DNA of 64,000 nucleotides from Ectobius pallidus (Eukaryota > Arthropoda > Insecta > Blattodea > Ectobiidae). Positions 36,734 to 47,754 of this stretch are shown in pieces; position 1 is the first letter of the stretch; every line of letters begins with the position of its first letter. The stretch lies in assembly GCA_964059195.1 (NCBI GenBank), contig CAXKWD010000003.1:193402174-193466173 (forward strand), read 5' to 3'. The notes under the pieces are model-generated. The model had not been told where the DNA came from. It did no database searches and worked only from the letters and a program-made list of their open reading frames with translations. Made by a program: the position numbers and the translations under genes.

Positions 36734-37319
36734 GGGAGCATTCACACCGAAGTAGCATGCCACTTGCGACGTTCTACCTGGATGCATGCTGCATGTTACT
36801 CATTTAAATCCCAAATAAACAAGTTCAAGTCTTCACACCGAAGTAGCATGGCAATAGTGCAGCTCGCAGAGTGCGACATTAATTTCTTCAGATAGATCTG
36901 GACTTATTTCATGCAACGCTACTCGGGATGTCGCATGCGTACAGTTGCCTTTTCAGCTGTTTTCTAATTGTTAAGAGAATTCAACACATATTCGCTTGTG
37001 TAGCGGTAGATTATGGCAAAGATGTCATGAAAACTGCTGGAAAGAGAGCTATTTAACATACAATTTGTGCATACGTAGACTATAAGATATGAAAAAAGCC
37101 TGGATTAAAGTTGCTGAAACTATATCCTCTTTAGGTAAATTACATTATTTTTAATGGGTTTCTCAATTGTTCAAGTGAAAACATATATTGTATGTTAAAC
37201 TGCAAATCGCATTTGCTACTTTGGTATGAATGCAAAACTGTAAACCATGCAACTCGATGTGCAGCCTGCATGTAGGTAGAGCGATTTGCATGCTATACTC
37301 CTTCGGTGTGAATGCTCAC
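36734..37319. mobile_element. PIF/Harbinger-type MITE with TTA duplication
   Basis: TIRs GGGAGCATTCACACCGAAG (left) and GTGAGCATTCACACCGAAGG (right, reverse complement) are flanked by TTA at 36731-36733 and 37320-37322; TWA duplications are typical of PIF/Harbinger. The motif ACACCGAAGTAGCATG repeats at 36745 and 36835. No transposase. Confidence 0.78.
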
Positions 37320-38345
37320 TTAAGCTTAACATTTTTTTCTCTCTTTTTCGTTATCTCTCTTGTTTTATTTCTTTGTTTCCTTCTTTCAAATAACTTTTTC
37401 TCTCTATCCTTATTTCGTCCTTTCTTTATTCCTTTACTTCTGATACTAAACCTTAGCTGTAGATATTAAAAGATTCTAAAGATTTTCCCAAGCACAGTCA
37501 AAGCTTTTGATATTATATACTGTTGCCATCTTCCGAGTTAGTGAATATCTATGCAGTGTTGAATAGACATTCCCACTGTCTTTTACATGCTTTTTTCTAG
37601 TTAAGAAGGCACATGGGCTGACTCCAGCTTGAGTACGAGCTATGGGCTTAGAGCTTGAGATGTTTGTGTGGTGTTTCTGTGTGTACAAATTGTATGAAGT
37701 ACTGGAAAGAGTGAAAATGTGATATATTAAACAAGAAACACCTTTGCTATTCTCTCTGTCTCTAGTTCTGTTTCAGTATATCTGTATCATTCCAGCCAGC
37801 CACATGATTGGCAGCAGATCCAACGCTATCTGCGTAGGAACTCAAGCCCCACTTTTAGTGCAAGCGAGCTGTTCATGATGGCTGCATCAACCTGTCTTAA
37901 AAACTCACTATGCGAATGGAATCTATCTCATGAGGAAAGAGTATGTGTACTATTGCAGAATTCTTACGATCTTACTAATAATGCAGTTATAACAGGAATA
38001 TACACAGCTAAGGAGAAAAATGTAGGCTACTAATAAGCCTTGCATAAGGCTGAATGTGTGCAAAGCTTTACGCAACCTGACCCCCTTGTATAAGCTAGAC
38101 GCAAATAATAAAGATGGCCGATAATCCGTGACAGCAGGTTGTTTCGTAGTTGTTCAAGATTGAATTTTGAGGTTATGCATCCATTCTTAAGGTAATTTGT
38201 TAAGAATCATTCAGAGCTGCTTTTGCGGAATTATAAACATTGTTCCCTGTTTGCTGGACATATTTGCATAATTTTACCCATGAATACAGCTTTCTGAAAA
38301 CAATATAAGGAAATACTGAAACTAGATTTTCTCTCGGTGTGTCAC

Positions 38346-38662
38346 TCCTGTTTGTTTACTGCTCGGACAGATGGCGTACTTCTTTCACAGCCATGGGCTA
38401 CTAACGTCATCAACAGCGTGACGTTTCACGTTCAAACCCGGTGTAACCTTGGCAGTTATACTGTGTTAATTAGTAATATGGCTTGTGTAGAACTTGTGCG
38501 GAGAACAACCGTTCAACGCAAATATAAGCAGCATAACTGCCTTGGGTTACACTGGGTTTGAATGTAAAACATCATCAACCAGTCCACACTTGCTTATGTT
38601 ACTAGCCCCAGCTATGAAGGACTGCGGAATGCCATCTATCGGAACAGTGAACAAACAGCAAT
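38346..38662. mobile_element. Foldback MITE, ~130-bp arms
   Basis: Left arm CTGTTTGTTTACTGCTCGG.. AGATGGC pairs with the right arm (reverse complement CTGTTTGTTCACTGTTCCG.. AGATGGC); inner arms share TTCAAACCCRGTGTAACC and GGCAGTTAT. The overlapping ORFs at 38337-38718 are by-products of the fold. Target duplication not resolved. Confidence 0.72.
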
Positions 38663-38679
38663 GCCTCGGGGGGGGAATT

Positions 38680-41600
38680 AGAAAACGAAAAACCAAAATT
38701 AAAAAATCCAGTAAATAAAAAATAAGAGATCCAAAATTAATAAAACGAAAATTTTAAAAATTCCAAAATATAATGATCTAAAGCTCCAAAATTGAAAAAT
38801 TCAAAAGAAGCAAAATTTAAGAATTACAAAATTAGAAATTCAAATATCCAAAACGAAAATTAAAAAAAAAAAGATCCGAAGATAAATAATTAAATGATTC
38901 AAAATTTTAAAATCTAGAAATTAAAAGAAAAAACGAAAATTAAATCTTCAAAGATCCAAAATTTAAAAAATGATTTTTTTTACTTTTGGTAAATAAAAAT
39001 TCTAAGATCCAAAATTAAAAAAAATCACAAATAGAAAAGTCAAATATTATAAAACGTAAAACAAAATTAAAAATAGAAAATAAAAAAACTAATCAAAATT
39101 ATTAAAATTCAATGGTCCAAAATTTAAAAAGAATCAATGACAAATCCATAATTGAAAGATCTGTAATGAAAAAAAATGAAGAAATCGAAAATAAACAATT
39201 TTAAAAATAAATTAAACTATCGAAAATTAAAATATTCAATGATCCAAAATTTAAGTAATCCAAAATTAAATTTCAAATATCCAAAATTTAAAAAAAGGAA
39301 ATAAATTCTAAGATCTAAGATTAAAAAAATCAAGGATCCAAAATTAAAATAAATTCAAAATAAAAAAACCTAAGATTCCAAAATTAGAAAAACATCCAAA
39401 AAAAATAAAAAACACAAAATTAACATCGAAATTTCAAAATTTAAAAAATCCAAAATAAAATTAAAATATTTTAAAATTCAGATATCGAATATTAAAAAAA
39501 ATATTAAGATCCAAGATTTAAAAAATCCGAAATAAAAAACCAAAAGAAATCTAGAAAACAATTGTATCTAAAATTTAAATAGTCGAAATTAAAAATTCCA
39601 AAAATAATAAAACGAAAACTAAACAGTTAAAAGTTTCAAAATTTTAAATACAAAACTCTCATGAACCAAAATTCAAAAACGAAAATTTAAAAGCCGAAAG
39701 ATAAAATAAACATAAAGCCAAATTTAAAAGATCCAGGAAATAAAAAGTTCTAAGATTGAAAAATAATAATATCCAAATATAAATTTAAAAAAATTACATC
39801 CGATATTTAAAATTTAAACAAATGAAAAATATAAAAAATTAAACATTCTAAATTAAATTAAAAAATCCAAAATTGAAGAAATATAAAAATCCAACCTTAA
39901 AAAATTCAGACATCCAAATTAAAGAAAAACAAAAATAAAGTAAACAATATTAAAAGATCCAAAATTTAAAAATAAAAAATTAAAATAATCAGATCCCAAA
40001 TTAACAAAAATTAAAAGATTCGAATAACCAAAAATTAAAAAACTAAAAACCAAAATTAAAAAAAAATTAAAACATATAATAAACGCATATCATTCCAAAT
40101 TTAAAAAATCCAAAATTCCTAAACTAAAAATACAAAAAATCTAAAAAATTAAAATGTAAAAAACGAAAAACAAAATAATAAATAAAAAAAATACAAAAAT
40201 CAAAGATCCAATTTAAAAAAAGATTAAAATCCAAAATTGAAAATTACTATTTTAAAAAGGTAATTTTTTAAATTAGAGTTAAAAAAATTGTTTTTAAAAA
40301 AAGATTAAAGAATTTAAAATTAAAAGTTTATTCTTAAAAATGGCACTTTAAAAAGTCGATTTTGAAAAATTAGAATTTTATAAATGCGCAATTAAAAAGA
40401 AATATTCTGAAAATTCAATTTAAAAAATGTCGATTTATAAAAAAATGCAATTTTTAAAAACATATTTAAAAATGCATGTTTTGGAAATCTGAATTTTTAA
40501 TAATGTAAATGTAGAAAATCGAATATTTTGAAAATGCATATTTTTAACTCGAGTATTTGAAAATACATTTTTGGAACATTGAAATTTTTAAATTGCAATT
40601 TGATAAAATAGGATATTTTGAAAATTGGATTTTTTTAAATAGGAAAATTAAAAAGCAATTTTTAAATATTGCATTTTTTAAAAATTGGAACTGATTATTT
40701 TATTTTTTGAAAATTGTAATCTTTGAAGATATATTTTTTGGAAATCTGAAAATTCATTTTTTAATTTGCAATTATCAAAAGTTCATTTTTGAAAACTATA
40801 TGAAAATTAGAAATTGAAAATACATCTTTTGTAAATAATTTCTGAAAAAGCAATTTTAGATAATAGGATATTTTGAAAACGCATTAGTAGAAAATTTGAA
40901 AGTGCATTTTTTTTTTAAATAGAATTTTTTTATAATTGGAATTACTGGAGATGTGTTTCTTTAATTTGAATTTTTGAAAAATCATTTAATGAAATTCCAT
41001 ATTTTCGAACGTACATTCTTTGACAATTGGTATTTTTAAAATGTTTGCTTTGAATTTCGAAATGTTTGAAAACTGTTTTTTTGAAATTAGAAGTTTTGAA
41101 AATAGGTTCATTAGAAAATGTAATTTTTGAAAACTATTTTAAAAATGAAAATTTTGAAAATGCCCTTTTTGAAAATTTGAGTTTTGTGATTGTATTGTTT
41201 TCAAAATTTGAATTTTTGATACTTATAAAAAAATTTTGACAATGCATTTTTTAACATTGAAATTTTTGGAAATAGATAATTTGAATTTAGAATATGGAAG
41301 TTTAGAAAATTTGAATTTCGGAAAATAGTTTTGTGTAAATGCATTTTTTGATATTTAGAAAATGCATTTTTTAACAATCGTAATTTTTGAAAATGGAATT
41401 TTTTCATTTGACTTTTTGAAAATGCATTTTATAAAAATTTGTATTTTTGAAGAAGCAATTTTAGAAATCAGGATTTTTTTAAAAAGCATATATGAAAATT
41501 GAAATTTTTGAAAATAAATTCTTTTTAATTGACGTTTTAAAAATGCATTTTCTGGAAATTGGTATTTTGGAAATGCAATTTTGAAAAATGAATTTTTGAA

Positions 41601-43345
41601 AAGTGGGAAATTCCAAATTAGATTTTTGAAAATGCAATTTTAGTTAATTTCGAAAATTTGAATTTGCATTTATTAAATGCACTTTTTGAAAATGCATTAT
41701 TTGAAGAATGCAATTTCAAAAAATTAACTTTTTGGAAATGCATTTTTTGGAAATTATAATTTTGCAAATGCATTTTTTGAAAATTGGAATTTTTGAGAAT
41801 GCAATTTTGGAATATAGGAAATTTACAATTTTGTAAAACTGCATTTCCAAAAATTCAGATCTTCAAAAATGCCAATTGTGAATTAAATGCATTTTCAAAA
41901 AGTCCTATTTTTAAAAAGAATGAATTATTAAAATTGAAGTTTCCAAAAATTATAATTTTCAAAAAATCCGCACCTGAGAAACACCCAAGCCCAGTAAAAA
42001 AAGGCACCCTAGAAAAAAGCTAAGCCCAGTAAAAAAGGCACCCTAGAAAAAGGCTAAGCCCAGTAAAAAAGGCACCCGAGATAAAACCTATGCGCAGTAA
42101 AAAAAACGCACCCTATAAAAAACCTAAACCCAGTAAATACCGCACCCGAGAGAAACCTAAGCCCAGTTAAAAACCGCACCTGAGAAAAAACATATGCCCA
42201 GTAAAAACACACCCGAGAAAAAACATATGCTCAGTAAAAAACGCAGCCGAGAAAATACCTAAGCCCAGTAAAAAAAAGGCACCTGAGAAAAAACCTATGC
42301 TCAGTAAGAAGCCCACCGGAGAAAATACCTAACCCCAGTGAATAGGCACGCAAGAAAAAAACCTAAGCGCAGTAAAAAACGCACCCGAGTAAAACCTAAA
42401 CACAGTAAAATGAACGGACCCGAGAAAAATCTGGGTACATTTTTTTTTTACTGAGCTTAGGTTTTATGTCGGGAGTATTTTTTACAGGGCTTAGATTATT
42501 TCTCGGGTGCGTTTATATAAAAACCTAAGCCCAGTAAAAAACGCACCCAGATATTTCTCTGGTGCGTTTTTTTTTTACTGGGCTTAGGTTTATCTCAGGT
42601 GGTTTTTTTTACAGGACTTAAGTTTTTGTCGGGTGCGTTTTTTGCTGCGCTTAGATATTTCCTTGAGTGCGTTTTTTACTGGGCTAAGGTTTTTCCTCGG
42701 GTGAGTTTTTTTAAGTTAAAAAGAAAAATCTGGGTGCATTTTTCTATTGAGCTTTTGTTTTTGCCGGGAGCGTTTTTTTTTACTGCGCTTTGTTTTTACT
42801 CGGGTGCGTTTTTTTACTGGGCTTAGGTTTATCTCAATACATTTTATTACAGGGCTTAGGTTTTTAACCAAAAGAACCTAACCCCTATAAAAAACTCAAC
42901 CGAGAAAAAATCTAAGCTCAGTAGAAAAATGCACCCAGATTTTTCTCCAAAATTACATTATCAAAAATTCTAATTAAAAAATGCAATTTTTAAATATTCA
43001 ATTTTTAAAAACTCGATTTCTAAAAATTACAATATTAAATTTAGATTTTAAAAATAGCAATTAAAAAAATAAGTTTTGAAAATAGCAATTTTATAACTAT
43101 CTTCTTTTTAAATCACAATTATTAAAGAGTCGATTTTTAAAGATTACACTTTAGAAAAGTAAATTTTTAAAAATTGCAATTTCAAAAATGTCGATCAAAA
43201 AATCTTTTTTAAAAAAGTCGACTTCTTAAAATAGCAAGTTTAAAAAAGTCTATTAAAAATCGCAATTAAAAAAATTGTCTAAAAAAATGCATTCTTATAA
43301 AATATGATTTTGAAAAATTGCATTAAAAAAATTAATGCATTAATT
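38680..43345. repeat. 4.6-kb decayed low-complexity/satellite-like mosaic
   Basis: Four zones: 38680-40240 is A-rich with a recurring TCCAAAATTTAAAAA-like word; 40240-41960 becomes T-rich with a TTTTTGAAAATGCATTTTTT-like word; 41970-42940 holds a ~34-bp G+C-richer repeat; 42950-43345 returns to AAAATTGCAATTTTTAAA-type sequence. No coding. The ORFs at 41201-41407 (minus) and 41784-42023 are compositional. Confidence 0.8.
41970..42940. repeat. ~34-bp tandem repeat, head-to-tail then inverted
   Basis: The unit is close to CCCAGTAAAAAACGCACC followed by CGAGAAAAAACCTAAG, with at least a dozen degenerate copies from ~41975 to 42430. It then appears as the reverse complement (GGTGCGTTTTTTACTGGG..) from ~42440 to 42870 and briefly returns to the first orientation. 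The array can fold into long imperfect hairpins. Confidence 0.82.
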
Positions 43346-43353
43346 ATATTATA

Positions 43354-44182
43354 CAGTGAACCCTGTCTGTAACGGAATTGCAAAGGACCATAATTGTTTT
43401 CCGCTATAGGCAGGATTCCGATGAGTAAAGGTTACATAAAGAAATACTAATAATTAGACCTACTTACATTTTGATATGCGGTAGGGCTGATTTTTAAAAA
43501 ACAATGGTCCATAAATACAGTCCATTTTTCCTTTTTGGATGGTGTTACTGTAGTTCCGATCATTTCTTTAGAATTCCGTAAACTTGAGTCTTGCCAACAT
43601 TAAATTTAGTCACAATCTGTTTTACCGTGAACTTATCGTTTTCACTAGTATCAATGACTTTTATTTTTGTATACAAATCTAGGCAAAACTACAAAATTTC
43701 TGTCTGCCATTTTGAAGACACAATTACTACCTTTTCAATGAACTTAATGACAGCACAGTAACAGAAACACGGTTTTGTGTACATCACGTATTGTTTTATC
43801 TTACATTCTTGACAATAGGATTTCCCAGTCTTCACTCCCTTAAAGAGTACTGTTACACCTTACGGTCAACCCTCCATGTGACAAAAGTGACAAGGCCATT
43901 GGAATACATGGATGTCCAAAGACTTATTTTCGTTACTTACTAGGGTTGTCCAAGTAATTCAGGACGTGTTTTCCTGTTTTCAGTACTGTTATTTACTGGG
44001 TTCAAAACCAAACATTTTCTGTTAAAGCAACAAATTCGGATTCTGTTTCCGCGTCAGACAGGTTCCGGTAATTATAGGTAAATTTATGTGTATAATACAT
44101 CGTAACTTACGGGACCAGGAAATTTTTCCGATGGAGACAGTATTCCGGTTCATAAAGGTTCCACTGATGGCAGATTTTACTG
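43354..44182 (-). mobile_element. pogo/Tigger-like element 3 with transposase HTH remnant
   Basis: Termini CAGTGAACCCTGTCTGTAAC and, from the right reverse-complemented, CAGTAAAATCTGCC.., are flanked by TA. Internal copies of TTCCG and AGGTTCCGGT-like words lie near both ends. Minus strand ~43660-43562 reads KVIDTSENDKFTVKQIVTKF then NVGKTQVYGILKK, a CENP-B/Psq-type helix-turn-helix; a shifted upstream start (MADRN) lies at ~43708. Confidence 0.82.
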
Positions 44183-45004
44183 TACAAAGGTTTCATGCAT
44201 AGTCAGTAGTAAAAGCATTATGTATTAATATACAATAAGTTATAAAGAACTTAAAAGCTAAAATTAGTTTATATGATATTAGTTTATATGATATTAGTTT
44301 ATAGTATGATAATTAAAATTGCAAAATCGCTGTTGTCCCTTGTATTTACTACAGGGTATGCATTTTGGCATGAACAATGTACAAGAGTGTATGATTGTAT
44401 TTGCAAACAATAATAAGGCCAACCCCTCTACGGCAATGAAGTTCACTAATGAGGTTATGTATGTTACGTATAGCCTACCATGGTAGGCAATCTGGCATAG
44501 GCTATATGCTATACAGACATCAGTGAAAGGTAACTATACTAAAGGTATATTTAATATATCCCTCTAATTATTATACGCAAACACTATCATTATAGCACAA
44601 CATCTATAATGGCAACCTTCCTTTAAGAGTTCTCAGAACAACTGTAATTAACCTATTATTGGAGTTCACCAAATTTCAATATAACACCTCAACAAACCCT
44701 AACCTTCATTATGTGTTCATAAAGTCCTGATTCATTTCCAAGAAAAAATGTGAAATTGGAACAAAAAACTTAACCATTCTGTTTTACATGCTTGTTACAT
44801 TGTAGTTAATGTAATTCAATATGACCACTCCGCATTTCAAAACACTGTTCCCTTGTAACTTGGAAAACATTTTCTAATACAAGGTGCGGCAGAGGAAACG
44901 GACTTTTTCAAATAACCATAGCTCAGAAGATTTTCAAGTTAAACAAAATTTAATTACACAGAAATGAAGCTTGTATAATGCAGTTTCTGTTGGCTATTTC
45001 AGAA

Positions 45005-45529
45005 TTACCTCCGAAAAATAACATCCGTCAAGTGACAACTTTCTTTCTGTATACACTCTCGTAACCTCACTTCGAAATTCTGCATTGCTCTTCCCAACAT
45101 TTCTTCCTCCACATTAGTGATTTCTACACGAATGAACTCTTTTAGTTCTTGGATGTTACGGGGTTTGTTTAAGTAAACCTTTGATTTGAGGTAACCCCAC
45201 AAAAAATAGTCACATATGGACAAGTCAGGGGAGCGAGGCCAACGTCGCCAAAACGGGAGACCACATGTTGAGGGCACATGTCGCGAACCACTTGCATTTG
45301 ATGCTCTCGCAGTATGTGGTGTGTCACCATCTTGTTGGAGACAAATTTTCTGCGTGTTTAGTTTTCGGCTGCGTAGTTCCAGAAGTAGGAACCTGTTGAG
45401 CATTTCAATGTAGCGTGCTGAAGTCACTGTAACTGTGGTATTGTCCTCTTCAAAAAAATAAAGACCGATGATTCCAAATTTAGCAACACCACACCACACT
45501 GTTACTGGGTATACCCAGAAGAAGGCCAC
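45005..45529 (-). pseudogene. Tc1/mariner transposase C-terminal fragment (174-aa open frame)
   Basis: Residues ~80-95 read CLQQDGDTPHTAR (second catalytic Asp) and residues ~118-140 WPRSPDLSICDYFLWGYLKS (third Asp), about 34 residues apart, as in IS630/Tc1/mariner DDE enzymes. The first Asp block and the HTH are missing, and the first residues come from non-homologous sequence at the deletion joint. Not expected to be active. Confidence 0.8.
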
Positions 45530-45600
45530 GACATGAGGGCCGAAATGTCGGTTTTAGACATGATGACACGGCGCCACCCGGACATTCAAGGTTATTATAA
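45527..45600 (+). repeat. Decayed PLE hammerhead-like segment
   Basis: CAGAAGA, GGCC..GGGCC and GAAA follow in hammerhead order (45530-45565), but the first core reads CAGAAGA instead of CUGANGA. It lies at the deletion joint of the mariner 44878-45792. Confidence 0.35.
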
Positions 45601-46265
45601 TGAGATTGCATGTTAGATAATTCTATTATTCCGTCAATTGACGGCATTTATTTTTCCGAGGTAATTCTGAAATAGTCAACAGAAACTGCATTATACAAGC
45701 TTCATTTCTGTGTAATTAAATATTGTTTAACTTGAAAATCTACTGAGTTATGGTTATTTGAAAAACGTCAGTTTCCTCTGCCGCACCCTTTATAGCCGAT
45801 ATAATCACTGTAGCAGCATTTGTTATCCGATTTGAGAAGTCCTGAAGGTCATTCGCTTTAGTTGTAAACATGGATTTAATAAATATCTACGCAAAAAATC
45901 CAAACGAATAAGGTCTGGTTGTGAGGCTTAACCAATCCACCTGCCAGTTGACACGAATGTTAATTGCAAAGTGAGGAGGTGCCCCATCTTGTTTTGGCTG
46001 TGCCATCTTGCACTAATTGTGGATGAATAAATTGTTGCAACATGAGATATGTATGTTGTGCAAACATGAACGGACCACAGATTTTGACTCAACTAACCAA
46101 GCAATTAACTTAGGGGTATCTCGTTGCCACTCAGTGAATTCATGTGGCCATACGTGTGGAAGACGTGGAAGGTTTTTTTATTCATTCTTGTGTCCCACTT
46201 TAGCGTTGAGTAATAAATAGTTGAATAAAAACACTTTCCTTAACGCACTTTATTTACCTTGGTAA

Positions 46266-46316
46266 ACTTCTGGACGGCCGTTTCGCAGGTGGTGTTCCTG
46301 CATCATCAGCAGAGTG
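46266..46316 (-). ncRNA. Hammerhead ribozyme motif, left arm of palindrome (intact core)
   Basis: Minus strand: TCTG, CTGATGA (46303-46309), stem II GCAGG..CCTGC, GAAA (46281-46284 region), self-complementary ACGGCCGU as stem III, cleavage triplet GTC, then CAGA pairing with TCTG as stem I. Every conserved core base is present. Confidence 0.72.
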
Positions 46317-46341
46317 CCAACAGTGCCACTGCATCAGCAGT

Positions 46342-46392
46342 GCCAACAGAATGATGCAGGAACACCACCTGCGAAACGGCCGTCCAGAAGTT
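46342..46392 (+). ncRNA. Hammerhead ribozyme motif, right arm of palindrome (broken core)
   Basis: Stem II (GCAGG/CCTGC), GAAA, ACGGCCGT and the GTC cleavage triplet are identical to the left arm, but the first core reads AGAATGA in place of CTGATGA. Loss of C, U and G there should abolish cleavage. Confidence 0.6.
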
Positions 46393-46720
46393 TACCAAGG
46401 TAAATAAAGTGCGTTAAGGAAAGTGTTTTTATTCAACTAGTTGCTTTATTGCTGAATAAAATGTGTTGCAATAATGCTTCATTGTTGGTGGTCTCAAATA
46501 AATCAAAACACATTGTCTCATGAGATGCATAATTTTCATGTTCCAGCTTGTGAAGGACTTGCAAATGATAAGCACGCTTTGTCAATGTGAAACTGACGAG
46601 ACGAATACAAGACTGGTATGATGCACAAGGACTGTGCTCAGTTGCTTCCTGAATTTGTTGCACAGTCTTCCTTGATGTGGATTGTGAATTCTTTGACATA
46701 GACATTTCCTGTTCACTTGA

Positions 46721-47439
46721 ATTTATTCACCAGTATCCGAATATTCACCCTAGTTGGACCTGGTTTTCGGAAATGAGTAAAAGCTATTCTGACTTCCTTA
46801 TAACTCTAGCTCTAACAATGGCTACTCTTTCCTTTGTACCAAACATCTTGACGTTGTGTAAGTGAAAAAAATTAGGCATTTCAGTTATTCTTATTATTTC
46901 GATAAAATGGATCAGGACTTTATGAACACACTGTAATTAAATAATATAGAATTACTAACCAGATAAACCGTTTGATCTTACTGTTAGATCAGAATCTAAA
47001 CTGATCTCAGTTCACACTGAACTTGGGAATGTTTGTTGTATAAACAATAATCTGAGATAAATTTTGACTGGAGCAATTTCTCCAATCAAACTCATTTGAT
47101 CTCAGTTCAAGGAGTTGTTTTCTTATTTGAGATACAAGGTCAACTCATTACAAACCCAATATTACCTGTGTCGTTACGATAAATGGCAAGAAAATACACA
47201 AAAGACTAACTTATTACATTTCTAGCTACACAATAGTTGTGCGTATATGGCTACGTTAAGCTCCTTATAATAAACTCTATTTTACTGAAATGCCCCAATA
47301 ACTGTGTGCATACCGAATTGGTATGAATAGCATCAGAAATCTTTCCAATTAGAATACTTCACACTTGGACAAGTAATTTTGCAGTGCATCTGAACAAATG
47401 TGCAAATTAGAATTATTTTTTAATAACTTCAGGCTGACA
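46721..47439. other. AT-rich sequence, nothing recognised
   Basis: No supported feature. A pair of GATCTCAGTTCA/CTGAGATC-like words occurs near 47000-47110 and could be a small decayed repeat. Confidence 0.35.
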
Positions 47440-47722
47440 AGTGTTGAATGCAGTGTTTTCTTTGGGGGGTACGCATTTTCATTTTCATATAGGAGAAAAA
47501 TTATTAATTTTCACAATTTTGAAATCTGAGCTAAACAAAATAACAAAAGTGATTATATGCATAGTTTGCTTTAAAGTAGCTATTTTTAGTGTTATGTTCA
47601 TTATCCCATGATTTTCGAGAGGTGGGACCTGACATTAGTGCGGCGATGGGGAAAACAAGTGAGTGCTACAGAACTGCTGTATTGGTAACCAAGACTACAG
47701 ACTGATTCAGCATAGACACATA
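47440..47722. repeat. Repeat family X, copy B left part
   Basis: Matches 2280-2570 (for example AACAAAATAACAAAAGTGATTAT and the CATGATTTTC region); the match to copy A fades at ~47722 where the PLE begins, and resumes at ~49430. Confidence 0.65.
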
Positions 47723-47754
47723 AACCAGGTATTCCTCTTAGACCTATTATTCCC

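Larger units (their letters stand above)
44878..45792 (-). mobile_element. Tc1/mariner-superfamily element with ~140-bp TIRs
   Basis: 44881-45027 and 45645-45790 are inverted copies of ~140 bp beginning AAGGTGCGGCAGAGGAAAC / (reverse complement) AAGGGTGCGGCAGAGGAAAC, with TA close to each tip. The interior is a transposase C-terminal frame (45005-45529) plus a 45527-45650 segment that looks like PLE repeat. The element is therefore shortened and patched. Confidence 0.75.
46218..46439. mobile_element. 222-bp palindromic PLE-type terminal repeat pair
   Basis: Two ~92-bp arms, starting TAGTTGAATAAAAACAC on each strand, face each other around a short GTGCCAACAGTGCCACTGC spacer. Each arm carries hammerhead sequence. 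There is no coding sequence at all. It interrupts a Tc1/mariner transposase relic. The family link to PLE pLTRs rests on the inverted layout and the minimal hammerheads. Confidence 0.68.
45890..46720 (-). pseudogene. Tc1/mariner transposase relic split by a hammerhead palindrome
   Basis: Minus strand 46690-46440 reads SRKTVQQIQEATEHSP and YHLQVLHKLEHENY, then LFSNKAT near the first catalytic position (Asp now Asn). The 3' half at ~46010-45915 reads QPKQDGAPPHFAINIRVNW, the second-Asp block. The 222-bp palindrome 46218-46439 interrupts it. Frameshifted and inactive. Confidence 0.68.

Noticed and set aside
38337..38718. Two overlapping 74-aa + strand ORFs
   Set aside because: They lie within and across the foldback MITE arms and have no family similarity.
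41201..42023. ORFs in the AT-rich mosaic
   Set aside because: Their Lys/Phe/Asn composition mirrors the AAAATT/TTTTTG repeats; not genes.
41975..42430. Regularly spaced repeats suggesting a CRISPR array
   Set aside because: Repeats are degenerate, spacers are not unique or of constant length, and the setting is eukaryotic low-complexity DNA with an inverted continuation.
45216..45413. + strand ORF of 65 aa
   Set aside because: Shadow of the minus-strand transposase fragment 45005-45529.
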